A model generated the notes under the pieces. That model did no database searches. It had not been told where the DNA came from and saw nothing but the letters and a program-made list of their open reading frames with translations. Made by a program: the position numbers and the translations under genes. Source: Kiloniellales bacterium (GTDB lineage Bacteria; Pseudomonadota; Alphaproteobacteria; Kiloniellales; JAKSBE01). From it: DNA of 5,848 bases. The DNA is taken from NCBI GenBank assembly GCA_030067055.1, contig JASJAL010000328.1, forward strand, positions 1 through 5,848, in the 5' to 3' direction. Positions 5,367 to 5,848 of the stretch are shown piece after piece. Positions within the stretch are counted from its first letter, which is position 1. Each line of letters opens with the position of its first letter.

Positions 5367-5848
5367 TCATGGCGAGCTCTCCGGTTCCGCAAGTGAGCGG
5401 ATAGCCGGCGCAAGGGAAATCAAAATCAGCGAGAGACCGCAGAGCCCGGCCATGGCAAGAAAGCTCTGCAGCCCGAAGGTGTCGTAAAGCGGGCCGACGG
5501 TTAGCAACGCGACGCCCATCAAGATGCCGCCGCTGACGCTCGCGTAGAGGCTCTGGCCCGTCGCGGCGAGCCCGGCCGGCGCTCGCGCGGCAATGACGTG
5601 GACGGCGGCGAGGTGTGCGGCGGCAAAGGTGGCGGCGTGCAGCAATTGCATCATGGCGAGCGCGGGCAGGGCCGTGGTCATGGCGGTGACGGACCAGCGC
5701 AGCAGACCGCCGGCCGCTGCCAGCATGACCAGGCCGCGCAAAGAGACCCGCGAGAGGAATCGTCCGCTGATCGCGAAGAACAGGATCTCGGCGAGGACGC
5801 CTTCGGTCCAGAGCCAGCCGATGGTGAAGGTGCCGTGTCCGGCAGCCC
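5367..5848 (-). CDS. PPP/MFS_1_like family transporter, C-terminal part
   Basis: The C-terminal 159 residues of a polytopic major-facilitator transporter; its start lies beyond the right edge of the window. The visible part begins about halfway through the usual roughly 400 residues and covers the second half of the 12 helices. TIGWLWTEGVLAEILFF near the start, GLLRW, QLLHAATFAAAHLAAVHVI and GLAATGQSLYASVSGGILMG resemble the PPP (3-phenylpropionate permease, HcaT-like) subfamily, many members of which have no known substrate, so none is assigned here. The tail LAEPESSP ends with TGA at 5367-5369. The TTG at 5741 is not a real start, since the frame is open and homologous upstream of it. It lies 292 bases before mrpE on the same strand, and nothing indicates it works with the antiporter. 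Confidence 0.88.
   Translation of the reverse strand, partial: AAGHGTFTIGWLWTEGVLAEILFFAISGRFLSRVSLRGLVMLAAAGGLLRWSVTAMTTALPALAMMQLLHAATFAAAHLAAVHVIAARAPAGLAATGQSLYASVSGGILMGVALLTVGPLYDTFGLQSFLAMAGLCGLSLILISLAPAIRSLAEPESSP

Noticed and set aside
5111..5413. 100-codon minus-strand open frame in the gap before mrpE
   Set aside because: It begins inside the transporter gene in another frame, is Arg/Ala-rich, has no recognisable domain and no good ribosome site.
5075..5848. Idea that the MFS transporter is part of the antiporter operon
   Set aside because: The 292-base gap contrasts with overlaps of a few bases elsewhere, and no functional link between the PPP-type transporter and Mrp subunits is known to me.

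Overview
The window is GC-rich and essentially all coding on the minus strand. It looks like chromosome of a high-GC proteobacterium, most likely an alphaproteobacterium. That placement is inferred from composition, the style of the proteins and the GTG/ATGA-coupled gene arrangement. No rRNA, tRNA, mobile element or CRISPR was seen.

Reading in the direction of transcription (high to low coordinates), the window opens with the 3' part of a PPP/MFS_1_like family transporter (5848 to 5367). A 292-base stretch without a convincing gene follows (5366 to 5075) and probably holds the promoter and leader of the next operon.

The rest is one tightly packed Mrp/Mnh-type multisubunit cation/proton antiporter operon: mrpE (5074-4568), mrpF (4571-4278), mrpG (4266-3937), a DUF4040/MbhE-like fusion matching the C-terminal part of MrpA (3949-3386), mrpB (3389-2973), mrpC (2969-2616), mrpD (2619-1129), and a second NuoL/M/MrpA-N/MrpD-type antiporter subunit (1132 to beyond base 1). 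Consecutive genes overlap by 4 bases or lie within about 11 bases of each other. Several start with GTG, so translation is probably coupled along the message.

Together these proteins should form a membrane complex in which proton flow through the large MrpD/NuoL-type channels is coupled to Na+ (or K+/Li+) movement through the small subunits, serving pH and sodium homeostasis. The order E-F-G-A(C-term)-B-C-D-antiporter is that of the Mrp module in archaeal membrane-bound hydrogenase/Mbs complexes, not the Bacillus order A-B-C-D-E-F-G. MrpA is split: its C-terminal half is a separate gene inside the operon, and its N-terminal half is either the last gene or lies beyond the window.

The main oddity is the MrpA-C-like gene. 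Its open frame and conserved first membrane helix extend 28 codons upstream of the first ordinary start codon, to an ATC preceded by a well-placed GAAGGA. This suggests a non-canonical start codon, or a base error there. I see no clearly undescribed system; this is a variant Mrp operon with some translation-level features worth checking.
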